64,000 nucleotides of DNA from NCBI RefSeq assembly GCF_964204645.1, contig NC_134029.1, forward strand, positions 24,136,450 to 24,200,449, read 5' to 3'. The number at the start of each line of letters is the position of its first letter. The first letter of the stretch is position 1. Under the pieces are notes generated by a model that saw only the letters and a list, made by a program, of their open reading frames with translations, was not told the origin of the DNA and made no database searches. Position numbers and translations under genes: made by a program. The stretch is from Tubulanus polymorphus. Taxonomy: Eukaryota > Nemertea > Palaeonemertea > Tubulaniformes > Tubulanidae. Below, piece after piece: positions 22,942 through 35,431 of this stretch.

Positions 22942-23589
22942 AGAAAGCCCGTCGTTTTGAGTACACGGGTATTTTTGAAATGAGTTTCACTCAAATATGT
23001 ACTGACTGAAAATACTCACATGTATTTCTCTAGTTGAACTAGTGTTTGATCTGCATTCATTATGACTCTTCACTGACATATTGTGCAGTGTAATTGAACG
23101 CAAAATTCTGATACGCGATTTGCAAATATTGATGATAAAGATCGGCTTTCAGCATGTCCTAACAGGATGGAACCTAACAGAGTGATTTCAACTTGGATGT
23201 AAATACTTCAAGGGTTTTATATCAGTAGTATCGTACCTAGTCTTATACCTCCTTCCCGCGCTTACTATTCCACAATCTCTATATGAGATACATCGAGAAT
23301 GATGCTATTGAAGATTGAATTCATTGATTCATTTAGGAATTGAAACTTGTTTCATGGAACAAATGGTGCTGCAAATAAACAATATCATCAAACAATGATA
23401 TGATTCTGTTTGACTAGTGAACTGCTGCCCTACTACTGGTTTTAAAAGCACTGATTGAGATGGATTTAAACCCAGTTCAATTACTATATTTCCTATACAC
23501 TTACTGCCGGGTGGTACTGACACATAGCAAGGAGAGATAGAGAGAGAGATAGAGAGAGCCATAAGAAAAAAAAAACATGAAAAGAGTGG

Positions 23590-23870
23590 GGTCTGAGAGC
23601 AATTCGAAGGTTTAGTGTCCTGCTGGCTTAGCGAGCGGGCAGGGGTCTATTCCTACCTCGACTCAAGAAAGGTGAGCTTAAAGCCACCAAGCACAAAAGT
23701 GGGGTCAAAAGGGTAGTCCACTACTGGCTTAGCGGGCAGTGGTCTATTCCTACCTCGACTCAAGAAAGGTGAGCTTAAAGCCACCAAGCACAAAAGTGGG
23801 GTCCAAAGGGTAGTCCACTACTGGCTTAGAGAGCGGGCAGTGGTCTATTCCTACCTCACGTGCTTAAAAA
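23590..23870. repeat. Tandem repeat of ~115 bp, about 2.4 copies
   Basis: The phrases 'gtggtctattcctacctcgactcaag', 'aaaggtgagcttaaagccaccaagc' and 'gggtagtccactactggctta' recur in the same order. It is followed by a (GTGAGA)n tract at about 23903-23933 and preceded by a (GATA/GAGA)n tract at about 23537-23559. Confidence 0.85.
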
Positions 23871-23901
23871 TGTTTGCAAAAAATGGCAAATAAGAAAGTA
23901 T

Positions 23902-23932
<31 letters not shown>

Positions 23933-24729
23933 AGCTGAGTTTCATGTATCACTGGGTGTAACGTGATATAAGAAATAATTCACAGAAAATCTTGAATGAT
24001 TTTATTATGGGTTCAGAGTCTATTTCCCACCAGTTTGCTATTTGTAAAGCTTTTAGTTGGGTAAAAACTAGTCAGAGATTTGTGAATCAGAAGATTTTGC
24101 CGTCATTTGCTTCATGGAAAGTTCACTTGTTAAAATGAATCATGTGACACACATGTAAAATACTGTTACTGATTTATTATTGTTTTGATGGTGTCTTAAT
24201 GTTCAATATCTTGCAGGTATCGTCTCCTAGTATTTCACATAGAATTGAGGAGTAGTTTGAGTGAATGGGAGGCTTGAAAAAATATGTCACTTGTTCCATT
24301 AGATTTAGTTTGACATCATCCGATTGATTTTAGTGTCTCGACTACTTTTCAACCAGTAGTTCATTGTAGGTTTGTCGGGAATTGTAAATATTCGTTCACC
24401 AACGAGGTTTTAGACGTCACATCCATAGCTCCTTCCACTACTCGTGAATTCATTTTTACACAATGATGCTATTTATCATGGAATATGTTAGTAAAGGTAG
24501 ATATCAATATCGTTTGTTAGATCTAAACTGGCTAATTTCACTCAAAAGCCATTAATGAAAAATAGTGAAAAATTCTAAATAAGAATAGGAATTGCTTTGA
24601 CATGTCTAAAGGGAGCGCCTGGAGGCGGCTGAGAGACGGATCGACCCTGTCAATTACTCATCACACCCTGTACTGTTCTAGCTTCACCCCTTATATCACA
24701 TCATGTACCTCCCAACCTTCCACATACAC

Positions 24730-25915
24730 CAGCCCCGACCTCACCCTCACCTCAACAACACCAAAAATCCTGGCCCCACATCAGGGTCCGATCTAAGCAC
24801 TTGTCCCATTGCCCGGGACAAGTATATGCTCATCAGGGCGAGTAGGTTATCATTATCACTTGTCCCCCGGGCTAATGCAATTTTATGTCACAAAGCTTTT
24901 TTCCCACTCGATACGATGGATGATAGTGTACCAATCAAACTGCCTGTGTAGGGCAAGTAGCCTTTGGAGGGGGGCGAGTGAAATTTCAGATATGCTTGCC
25001 CCCCGGGCAAGTGGCTTTCATTCCTTAGATCGGACCTTGAACTTACACTTTCATATTACTCTAACTGTACCTTACTCTATCCTTATAACAACCCCCCTAC
25101 CTTACACATACCATACCAGCATCACACCTGTACCGCCCTCTACCAGCAACCTTTCTCCATTATCATACACCTCCCTAACTATACATCGTACACTACCACA
25201 TACACCCACCCCAAACAGTTCTATATTAAACTGATCATCTAATCCAGCCATATCAAACAACCCTGCATCATCCCACCTGACCTTACCTTATCACAATGTC
25301 CTATCCTCCCCTAATGTGTCAACTCCCATACTCTGTCTCATTCCATACCCAAGCGCCATACTCCTCATTCCCTCTATGATTAGATGAGTAGAAATGTTAC
25401 GATGTTGTAGTAACACGGATGAGAATGATTCTTTTCGCTAATGAAGATGAGAGAACAAACATTCTTCAAACTGAGGAGGAATAAGTGAACTAATGACAGC
25501 AGTGTTACACAGTCAATGTTACATGTACATTAGTTATATTTCTATTAGACTGAAACAATGAGTGAAATTGGTTGGTATTATAATCTGACACAAATCAGAC
25601 TGCGTCAGAAAAAATTTTACAACTTTCTCTTTTTCTATCACTTTGGTTTCAGATGTGCTTCGTACGTGTTCATAAATAGAATGTGTTATCATTATTTCAG
25701 TTGTTATGATTAGGTTGATTCAGTGGTCGCTGTAAGGAACTCTGATCTATAGCTGTGTGTGAAGTGAGCTGAAGATGGATACAGATACTTGCTGGAGACA
25801 AATTCAATAACCGTTTATAATGATTCTACATTTTGTTTTAGTCTGTTAGGAGATAAACTGAATTCTGATCCTGAACATCTTCAACTCCTCCATCAATACC
25901 TGGTATGAATGAATG
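24730..25915 (-). repeat. Right arm of the large inverted duplication
   Basis: Reverse-complement counterpart of 20180-21605 (see the left arm). It lacks the 480-bp foldback insertion present there, and carries instead a ~250-bp TIR element (24785-25036) that is absent from the left arm. The arms are diverged by many substitutions and small indels, so the duplication is not recent. Confidence 0.85.
24785..25036. mobile_element. ~250-bp element with GGTCCGATCTAAG inverted ends
   Basis: Starts gggtccgatctaagcacttg and ends ccttagatcggacc. Inside, the CACTTGTCCC..GGGACAAG and GCCCCCCGGGCAAGTG words form further hairpins. The orthologous position in the left arm of the duplication has no such sequence, so it inserted after the duplication. 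Confidence 0.6.
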
Positions 25916-26108
25916 AGGACAGAATTTCAACAGTTTATTTCATGATTTCCTGCAATAGAATTTGATAACTTGGAGAATCTGTTATTTTCATTTCAGTATC
26001 AATCATTGCTGGGGAGTTGTAGAATCTGATAAAGAACTGATTTTCACAGTCAGCTGCAGACATTACTGGTATGTAATACATGTTTATGGATGCAATAGAA
26101 TAATATTC

Positions 26109-26156
26109 ATTCATCATCATCATTATCATCATCATCATCATCAATCATCATCATCA
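26109..26156. repeat. (ATC)n microsatellite
   Basis: A run of cat/tca trinucleotides. The Met-rich or His-rich frames across it are artefacts. Confidence 0.9.
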
Positions 26157-27263
26157 CACTAGTTCTGCCTCCTCAGTAGCAGTAATGTGCATCCTGAGGA
26201 GGCAATCAGTCGTCCTGCAATCACAGATTGCCTGTTCTTGTATTGCCACTCTCAACAAGGTCAGGTGACATTGGGTCTTACTTTAGTTCAACTCGGTGTT
26301 CGTTTCTCAGGTCGACTCTTAGTTGCTGTTGGAGGTTGGAGCGTTGTCTTACCCGACTAGATTGCCTAACCACCTGGTATTGTTAATTATCTCCCATTTT
26401 GTTTTAACCTGTTAGGAGATGACCAATTACCAGGAGAAGACCAGGGATGACCAATTTATCAATTGCCAGGGATGACTAATTACCAGAAGACCAGAAATGA
26501 CCAATGGCTAGAGACCAGCGATAACAGGTTGCCAGTATAATTGTATGATTGATTTTCTGTTTGTGAATGAACTTGAGAACAGTCGCTGTTCTTTAATCCT
26601 ATCAGTTACAGCCATGTTTTGATAAAATCTCAGTTTAAATCTCACGATCACCTCTATCTCACCTCTATATCACCTCTATCTCACCTCTATTTCACCTCTA
26701 TATCACCTCTATTTCACCTCTATAATAAATACTAATGTTTTATTTTAACTCTCATCAATCAAAACGTGGTTGTCATTGATAGAATTAGAGACGCTATACA
26801 GCTGGATGTCATAATTCAAAACCTTTAATTGTGTTGTACATGTAAAAACAAGTTCACCCAAACTGAAATCCCAGAATCTATTTTGTAAACCTGAATAAAT
26901 TTATTTATTATTGTGTTGTGTTGTTTATTCAGCGCGATCTGTGGTGATTCAATCACGTGATCCGCTCAAGTTTTTTATGTCAACTCCCTCCAGATTCTGG
27001 ATCCGGTGGTATACTGTAGTTAAGACCATTGAACTGAGTTTTATGTTAGGGGCCTTATATCTTAAGACCAGTCCCAAGTTGTTATACATTGGTTGCAGTA
27101 AAGTGATCTTCTATAACATCTTGGAACCAAGCTATTAATCGGGTCTCGCAATTCTAATTCTCGCCATTCTCCCATAATCCGAAACCCGGATCCAGGTTTT
27201 GTGGAGTGAAAGCAACCTCCCGCATATGTTGGTAATTCTCCCATAGACTGGTTGTCGGTCTAC

Positions 27264-27552
27264 CTGACTGGTCACCTGTCCAATTCCCCGCCACCTGCAT
27301 TCGCAGTCAGAATAGAACTGAAAGCAGAGACCGGCAATTCTACCCGTCTTATGCAGGTGGCGCAGAATTGGATAGGCGACCAGTCTAGTTTCCCGCTACC
27401 CAAGATTGGTTGCCAGTCTACCGCTATCCATCTTCGCTTGCCAGGGGTTACAAAGCGCTGTGATGGACCGCCCGAATTCCGGTTGCGTTTGAATCCCCTG
27501 ATAGGTGATGATGCAGGGGAGGGGAGCGATACTGACCCCTGGCAAGCGAAAG
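27264..27552. repeat. Two adjacent inverted-repeat hairpins
   Basis: Hairpin 1 pairs 27264-27301 (ctgactggtcacctgtccaa onward) with 27350-27388 (atgcaggtggcgcagaattgg onward). Hairpin 2 pairs 27432-27450 (cttcgcttgccaggggtta) with 27533-27552 (tgacccctggcaagcgaaag). They may be remnants of inverted-repeat transposons. Confidence 0.5.
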
Positions 27553-28611
27553 TCTCTGACTAAGTTAAATGACCTTAAAAATTCAAGATCGCTTTTTGAT
27601 TTATTTAAAGCTACGGCTGCCGGGCTGTTCTCTGTGTATATCGTGAACACACGACTGCGGCAAGCGAGCATTCCACTTGGTTCGTTAGTGTGATAATTCA
27701 TTGCCCGGCCATATTCGGGTTTTGCCCCTTAAATTCTAGCTACAGCCCTAAGTAGAGCCTAGTTTATCCGCAGCCAGCCGCCGGGTCACGTTAAGCTGTT
27801 ATAATCATTTCATTTCTAAGGCTAGGTCTCTGGTTAGCGATCGAGAGTGGCCGGTTCGCGGCTCCGCATCTTAAGCTCACGTGGATCAGCGATAGCGATG
27901 CACCACTGACACGAAAGTTTTCGGTGAAAGCCAGATCCGACCTTTGAATCTTCTCGTAGCCCGACCCTTTCTAAAACCACCCCATAGCCCGACCTTACCG
28001 ATTTTGAAATAATCGCGAAACTCTGTAGTTCCACCCACTAGTTTTCTATATATAATCTGGGCGACGTCAGTGAATGCCTCTGGGAACGATCGAATCTGGG
28101 GCCTGGCCAATCACATGCCAAGGCAGCGAGTGTTCCGGGGTCACCTAGATTAATATACATATATGATTGTAGAGCATCGTAGCATCGCTTTTGATTCAAC
28201 CAGGGTGAAACAAAAGCAGACTGATCCTTGCTGTTTAATTCGGGTGCTATATGAAATAGAAGGTTAGCGTTATAGATCACTGTTTTAAACATGTACGATG
28301 TGAATCTGATAGCAAAAACATGTGTTCGGGTATCATTGTTACGCACAGCCGGGCTGTGATATTAGACCCGCCACTAAATTAGCTGTCACGCGGATGAGCC
28401 ATGTAAAACTACACCGTCATATCGGCCCCGCCGCTTGGATACTTTTCCCGATAGTTTATGAACTAATGAATGCCCATATTTGGTATATTGAATCACACCA
28501 CCCAGTTGCTTTAACACTGCGCCATTATGTGACGTTGTTGTTGGAATTGTGAGTTTTAATGAGTTTATACGTGTTTCCAAAAGTGTTTAGAAATAAAGAA
28601 GAATAAACAAC

Positions 28612-31600
28612 ATGTCGTGGCTGGACAACCCTCTGTGGAGGAATAGATATGAGGAGGTATTTCAGAAAGCTACGGGAGGTGAAGGTGAATACAACACTAA
28701 ACTGAAGAAACAAGACGATATGTTAAAGGTTAGTTTAATTAGTTCGATAATTTAATGAAAACAATCTATAGCAACAAATAATATGTTTAGCTCACCAAAT
28801 TACTAAAACAGTTTCGATTGAAAATAATATTTCAGCTATGAGACGTTACATTTAAACGACTTGGTTTTCTGTGAACAAAAATGTGATAATGAACATTTTT
28901 TTAAGTTTCCACCGATTCAATGTAGAATCGTAGAACAGAAATCCTAGTTACTTTTGATACAATATGTATAATTATTGTCTAGGCGAGCTCGTCTTCAAAT
29001 TGCTTGGGCATGTTGGACAAAATAAATTTATCCACGAAGAAGGCAAAGCTTAAAATGTACATCGATAAAAATGAGAAAACGGCTGGTCCTAAGCCAGATA
29101 TCGGTGTCGGAGCTGCCGGGTAAGTCAATATTCTTATTAGATAAAAAGTCTCAATAAGACGCAGGTTTATCAGATTGTTTATGATATCTACATATGCAAT
29201 TCTGTGATATTCAGATACGCGACCGTTTTACAAAGCGTTAAAGATATCCCGGAAAATACGTTCTTCACACCGGGTCGATGTTTCCAGGCTCGAATCAGAC
29301 ACTTCAATTTTCCAGGTAATAGATTGGAATTGCATCAAATATTCTCTGAAACTGCAACGACTCCAACTGGTCAACCATGGCGTGTAGGCGCGACAAGTGT
29401 AAACAAAAATCGTTAATAATGTTTTTGACTGAGAATCGAGGGAGATTGGACAGTCATGTATTCGATTTAAAGCAAACATCTTTAAGTTAACGACACAACT
29501 TTATCAGTACTCTAAAAAAATTAAACCCCTTGTTTCGTTCCTGGCAATCGTGGTGGATTTGTAAGGGACGCTACGATCTTATTCATATCAATCAAATAAA
29601 TAAGAGAGACAATCATACTCATTTCGAGATAGAAAATACAAGGTAACATTGATCGTGATCGTGAATCTGTTCGATTTCAGAAAGTGACGATAGAGCTCCA
29701 AGTTTCCGAGGTCTAGTATTAAAACTAACAGATAAACATACGGGCGGACCGCTGGATATGATGTTTATAACAGGACCTCAATGTGCTCATCCCACTATAG
29801 CTGTTCTAGACTCGTATTTACACGCCATAAAAGCCGGGCCGCAACAACTTAAAACACATTTGCTTCAATATCCCGTTTTGTAAGTATGAATTCTGACAAG
29901 TAAACGTATATAAGTAGATTACAGTAGTTTGGATCTCAAGTCTAAAGTTTTGGATAAGAGAAATGCATTTGGTACGCTTATGAATTTGCTTGCGTCAAAC
30001 ATCAGTAAGTGACCGTGAAGTGATTAGCTCGGAGCATGCGAATAGTTATTCCGAATTACTCAGATATCTTAGAAAGGAAGCAACGGACTGAAGTTTGACT
30101 GATTTTATTTGAAAACAGGAGCTTTTGCAATTGTTGCCTAGAGTAGCTTCATCGTATAGGAATCTTTCATATAAATGTAGCGCTTCCTCACTCATTCCAC
30201 GGAGCCCCTGATGATGTTGAAATTGATCAAAATAAAACACCCATATTGAAGTGGCATGCTGATCAATGAATTGTCTCTCATGTCGCTAGTTGGCATTAGA
30301 ATAATCGTTATTAGTATAGTTCTACTGTTTCGATATCCCTAGTAAAATTACCTTTCAACCCTTGGTCTTTATTGCTGCTTAATCTACCCCTTTCTTTCAA
30401 CATTTCTGTGGCATCCCTTTTTTGTTACAGCCTTTAGTGTTGTGGATGTCATTTTGATAATGTCAAAATTGTCGATTACACACATATATACGTGTACACT
30501 GTTATTCATATATTGATGGATAAAGTTATTACTGATGATTTTATAATTCGACGTGTTTTTCTCTTTCAGGTTGGAAGCTTATATCGGTGGCGTTCGTAAG
30601 AATCTTATTTCTTATGCCGATCAATTCTACTACAATCAATGTGTATATTTCATGCGTGGTTCGGACAATGCTGATTACATGGTTCGTTTCCGGGTCATTC
30701 CGGCAGACACGACGGAAGAGTCTGGTCTTCTCTCCGACGAAGATCAAATGCACGTCTGGTAAGAATGATGCTGATATCGATGCCTTTCTCATCAGCAATC
30801 AATGGCATTTTACTTCACCTACTAATTTGTCGTCACATACATATGAAATGATTTGATCTAATGTAAAATATATACATTTATGATTCTAAAAAATGAATCC
30901 AAAAAATGAAATGAAGATGTTTGTATATTGTAGGGATCTGAAAGTCGATGATGATAATAGAACTGCTGATTATCTGAAAAACGAATATTACGACAGAGTT
31001 AAAACGGGACCTGTTTACTATCTGTTACAGATGCAGGTATTTCACGCTCCATTTTTCTGTTCTTAATTCACAATCTGGAATTTCTTTTAAAATGAATTCC
31101 ACATTCAAGGGTAATAGGCCTACTGTAATTGAGTCAGTAAAACTCATAACATCTTAACAAGAAAAATGAACCCACGATATCAACAGAACTTGAAATATGT
31201 TGTATGTATTATTTTGTAGTGGAGACCGGCTATGAATGATATTGGTCCTGAGGTGACGAGTGGTGCATTGAAGTGGGATGCTGAGAAGTTCCATTATTAT
31301 AATTTGATGGTAGTTAATATCGATTGTACGGTTCCTTTGGACTCATTGAACGCCACAAAATGGGACCTCACTAAAATACCGCCAATACTTAAACAGCCTA
31401 CTCCTAAAGGTAGGAAATCATCTTCAGGCTTGTTTCGCACAGAGTCACCTAACAGTGAAAAAATAGTTTACATTGACGTGTTTTGATTAACATTTTAAAT
31501 ACATCCACTATATCTAGAGAATACTATCTTGAATAATATTACATCTAATGATTGCATCAATTTTATTTTGTTTTTGTTTTTGTTGTTAAGAGCATTGATA

Positions 31601-34600
31601 TTGTTCTTAATATAAAGCGCTTCTGAGAAATAGATTCTGACCCCTGATTTCGAATCTATAGTTTTTCATTCTAACAGGCCTCGGAGATTTCGCCCTTGTT
31701 CCGTTAACTATACACGAAATTGACATGTATATGACGGACGTCCCGAATCACATGAAAAAACAATCGAAAAACGAAGCTAAAAACGACACCGGTATCAACG
31801 TGCAATACACGATCAACGTACAAACTGGGAACCTAGGTGGCGCTGGTACTGATGGGAATGTAAGGATCACGCTGATAGGTACGTTTCATCATTGACATTT
31901 TTGACCGACTGTTTCGTCGGTATTTCCGTGTCGTAGCTATGGTCTATTCTCTTCTAAATTCATCTACCGGCAGCCATCTTCAAAAACATAGGCAGAATTT
32001 TGTTGATTTGATATTTTGCAACGTTCTAAAATCATTTAGTATTTCACAGGGCCCAGCGCTTATTTGATTCTTTATCAATTTTCAATTTTCAATTTTTGAG
32101 GTTTAGCCTGCTGTCTTGCACTCGGCCAATCAAACTTGTGTTTTGACTTACGTATAAGAATTACGTAAAATAAATTATCACTCATCATTTCACAGGGCCC
32201 AGCACCAAACAGTACTTCATCAAATTTCAATTTTAGAAGTACAGCTTGCTAGCTCGCACTCGGCCACTCGGCCACTCATGATTTATCGCCAATCAAACTT
32301 AGATTATCACTCATCATTAACTGTAGGTAAATTAGGAAGAACATCGCGCCACAATCTCGATACAGATCGTCACGATGATTTCGAAGCCGGTCAACTCGAC
32401 TCGTATAAGTTCGAAGACCGAGAAATCGGTGAATTTCTGATGGCACAAATCGACCTGGACGTGCGGACAGGAAGAGAGGACTGGTATTTGGAACACGTGG
32501 AAATCTTCATCAAAAGCGACGGTTCGGACGATCGTCGTATTTTCCTTCCTTGCAATCATTGGTTGACGAAAGAGTTTCCGAGTTATCAACTAAAAGAAAT
32601 TAATGGTAAATCATCGAACCTGACTTTCACTATACATGAATTCAGCATCCGAAGTTCCACATTTCGAGTCCGATTTTTCATATTCGATTTAACCATCGTC
32701 AGCCAGACTGTTGAAGGCACGGAGCCTTTTCGGGATTGAATCGAAGTGCCATGAGAATGTTTTAAGAAGAACTTAAGTGTCGATGTACTAAAGTGATACT
32801 TTATACTCAGCATCCTATAGAGCGTGCTCTGTGAAAGCAACTAGGGACCATTGCACATATATGGCTTAGATTTAAGACCAGCTAATGGCCATCTCAGTTT
32901 GTAGTCAATCTAACTACTTATGATCAGTCTTTATTTACATTATGATCTAAGGCCATTTTTGGACTCGACAATCATCACGACTGTGCAACTGAGACCAGGA
33001 TTGGATGAATAAGAAAATATGTATTGTTTTATGTTTTATGGTTCCAGTTTGTATCATGGATCGTGAGCAGAATCCACGAATGCGGCTTCAGCGTCGATAC
33101 GAGGTTCAGGAGAAACAGAATTTGTATAAGTGGTGTTTAGACTTCCCTGGTTTACCCGGACACGCGTTCTCTGGACCGAATCACGAACACGATAAACTAC
33201 CGCTCGATATTCAGTTTGATCAGGAGAAAAAGAGCGATTTTTGGGCCGGAATTTATCAGAGTAGAATGAATTTAGGTAATTCAACCCGATCGATGGTTCG
33301 TTGTACAACTGGAAATAGAGAATCAGTGGATCCAGTTCCACACACAGTTGTGAGTCATGATATTTGAGAATCGAGGATTGAACTGATTTCAACTCTTGGG
33401 TCACACCCAACGCATTACGTATTACGGAACTGGTTCCATTCGTCTTTATTTCCTTGAATAAAAGATTTTTCTATGACTGGAATAACGTAATTTCATCGCA
33501 TCTTAAATTTTGCATTTTTGAATTTTTTATTTTTGTTGAAAGGTTTGGGTCAAATCGCAGCTACGTTCGAACCTTGGGATGAATTCGACGATTACACGAA
33601 TTACATAACTAAAGCTCTACCGTTGTCAAAACAACGCGACTACATCATTCAACATTGGCGAGAAGATATCGAATTCGGGCGTCAGATTATGAACGCTAAC
33701 GCGCCGAACCTGATCTACAGATTGACGGAAATACCCGAGAACTTTCCGATTGACAGGGAACTTTTGGACGCGTTGTTGAAACGAGACATCAGTCTTGAAG
33801 CTGAAATACAGGTTCGCGAACAGATAACCTTCGTGTTTGCAACATATTTCTTAAAAGGATCAAAATAAAAAGAATAAGAACAAATACTTGAGACACTTTT
33901 CTAATTTTTCAGGACGGTAACATGTACATGGTGAATTTGGATGGTCTTGCCGGCATAAAATGTTATCGTAGTCAAAACGAACGAAGATTTATTTGTCATC
34001 CTATGTGTCTACTGTACGTAAGACCGGACGGTACGCTAGTACCGATAGCTATCCAGCTATTCCAGCGTCCCGGCGATAAGGTACCGATCTGGACCCCGAA
34101 GGATGATCCGTTAGATTGGCTCTACGCGAAAATCTGGTTCAAATGCGCCTTCGCCCAGTACAGCACCATGTACGTGCACCTGCTAATGACGCACCTGGTT
34201 ACTGAAGCTGTTTGCATAGCTTCCCTCCGTACGATGCCTTCCTGTCACCCGGTACACGCCTTACTGCAGCCTCATATGAAATACACAGTCGCTATCAACA
34301 CTTTAGGCAAACAGATCTGGTGGCCCGGTGACCACATCGTTGATAAGACGCACTCTATCGGCGGGGGAGGTCAATTAGATTTCATGGGTCAGATGTACCG
34401 CAATTTCAACATGGGGCAATTGAATATTCCAGAAGATATGAAAAGACGCGGCGTTGATGATAAAGAGAAGTTACCCGGTTATCATTACAGAGATGATTCT
34501 CTGTTACTCTGGGACACAATACTGACCTACGTCACGGAGTATATCAAGCTCTATTACAAGTACGATTACGATGTCGGTCGCGACGTAGAATTCCACAACT

Positions 34601-35431
34601 TCTTACGCGATCTGAAAGAGAACGGTTTCTATCATTGGGAAAACGACGAAGATCACGGCGTCCCGGAGAAGATCACTACGATAAAAGGTTTATCGGTTTT
34701 CCTCACTGGGATCATATTCAACGCCACTTGTCAACACGCGGCCGTCAATTTCAGCTCGTTGGATATGTTGGCTTTTCAACCGAATTGTCCAACTGCTCTC
34801 GGTAAACCACCGCCCACGAAGAAGGGGCTGCGTCTTCCAGAAGTGATGGACGCTCTTCCCAATAAGGAAATCGCCTCGCATGTAACGTGCATGGCGAATG
34901 CTTTGACGCAGTTTGCCGATAAAGAGGTAACTCGTATTTTGTATTTCATTAATTACAAACGTTTCTGTTCTTGTCATTGTTATGTGTATGGTGTATTGAA
35001 GAAGATTGTGAAATAAACACAGTACACTCCTTCCTCCTTGTTAAATCGGCACCGGTCGATCCGATGAATTTCACTTTTTGAAATACCTTCCTTCTTTACT
35101 GATTCTCAACATATAGGGAAATATTTACAGCAGCCTCAAAACTAGCGATTAAGGCAGTGTTGACTTTTACTAATTTTGCAATAGACGATATGTTTTGTTC
35201 ACAGTCGTTTCTTGACAAACACCATTGAAAACACGACCTTTTATGTTTCAGGAATACCTGGGTCTGTATCCCAACTGTTTCTACGAGGAGGAACGACTGC
35301 ATAAAGTTGTCATCGATTTTCAGGAGAAACTGAAAGGTGTTTCTGAAGCTATTCGTAAACGGAATGAAGATCTCGCTTGTCCGTACGAGTACCTGCTTCC
35401 AGAACGTGTCCCCAACTATACCGGAATCTAA
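28612..35431 (+). CDS. Catalase-related domain / PLAT / lipoxygenase fusion protein
   Basis: Thirteen exons: 28612-28728, 28983-29119, 29215-29315, 29681-29879, 30570-30758, 30934-31036, 31220-31409, 31678-31878, 32327-32605, 33048-33275, 33543-33811, 33913-34926 and 35252-35431, in one continuous frame of 1068 aa. The coral allene oxide synthase-lipoxygenase, with the same domain order, is about 1066 aa. Residues ~1-370 are the catalase-related domain (FFTPGRCFQARIRH, GGPLDMMFITG). Residues ~385-505 are a PLAT lipid-binding domain. Residues ~510-1068 are lipoxygenase with iron ligands His760, His765 (HLLMTH), His946 and Asn950 (CQHAAVNF), and C-terminal Ile1068. The lipoxygenase should oxygenate polyunsaturated fatty acids; in corals the fused domain converts the hydroperoxide. 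Here the heme-site positions read Pro77, Ile148 and Leu355 instead of His, Asn and Tyr, so heme chemistry is doubtful. Product and stereochemistry cannot be read from sequence. Poly(A) signal at 35868-35873. Confidence 0.9.
32040..32320. repeat. Local direct duplication in lipoxygenase-fusion intron 8
   Basis: The phrases 'atttcacagggcccagc', 'tcaattttcaatttt', 'tagcctgct..ctcgcactcggcca' and 'caatcaaactt' occur twice in the same order (about 32040-32140 and 32190-32300). This is a diverged tandem duplication of about 150 bp just upstream of exon 9. Confidence 0.6.

Larger units (their letters stand above)
22460..28611. other. Gene-poor repeat block upstream of the lipoxygenase-fusion gene
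   Basis: Apart from the repeats listed separately, no protein-coding exon could be supported. 26641-26725 is a 'cacctctat(a/c/t)t' short tandem repeat. 27140-28560 is more GC-rich than its surroundings and holds two inverted-repeat hairpins (27264-27388 and 27432-27552); its short reading frames match nothing I recognise. The lipoxygenase-fusion promoter is presumably within the last kilobase before 28612. Confidence 0.5.

Noticed and set aside
22571-22994. Repetitive 75-140-codon frames on both strands
   Set aside because: Created by a 51-bp tandem repeat whose length is a multiple of three.
24602-25234. Pro/Ser/Thr-rich frames of up to 141 codons
   Set aside because: Low-complexity CT/AC-rich sequence in an arm of the inverted duplication. 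The frames are not conserved between the two arms.
27252-28552. Several 60-100-codon frames on both strands
   Set aside because: They overlap inverted-repeat hairpins, conflict with each other, and none shows a known domain.
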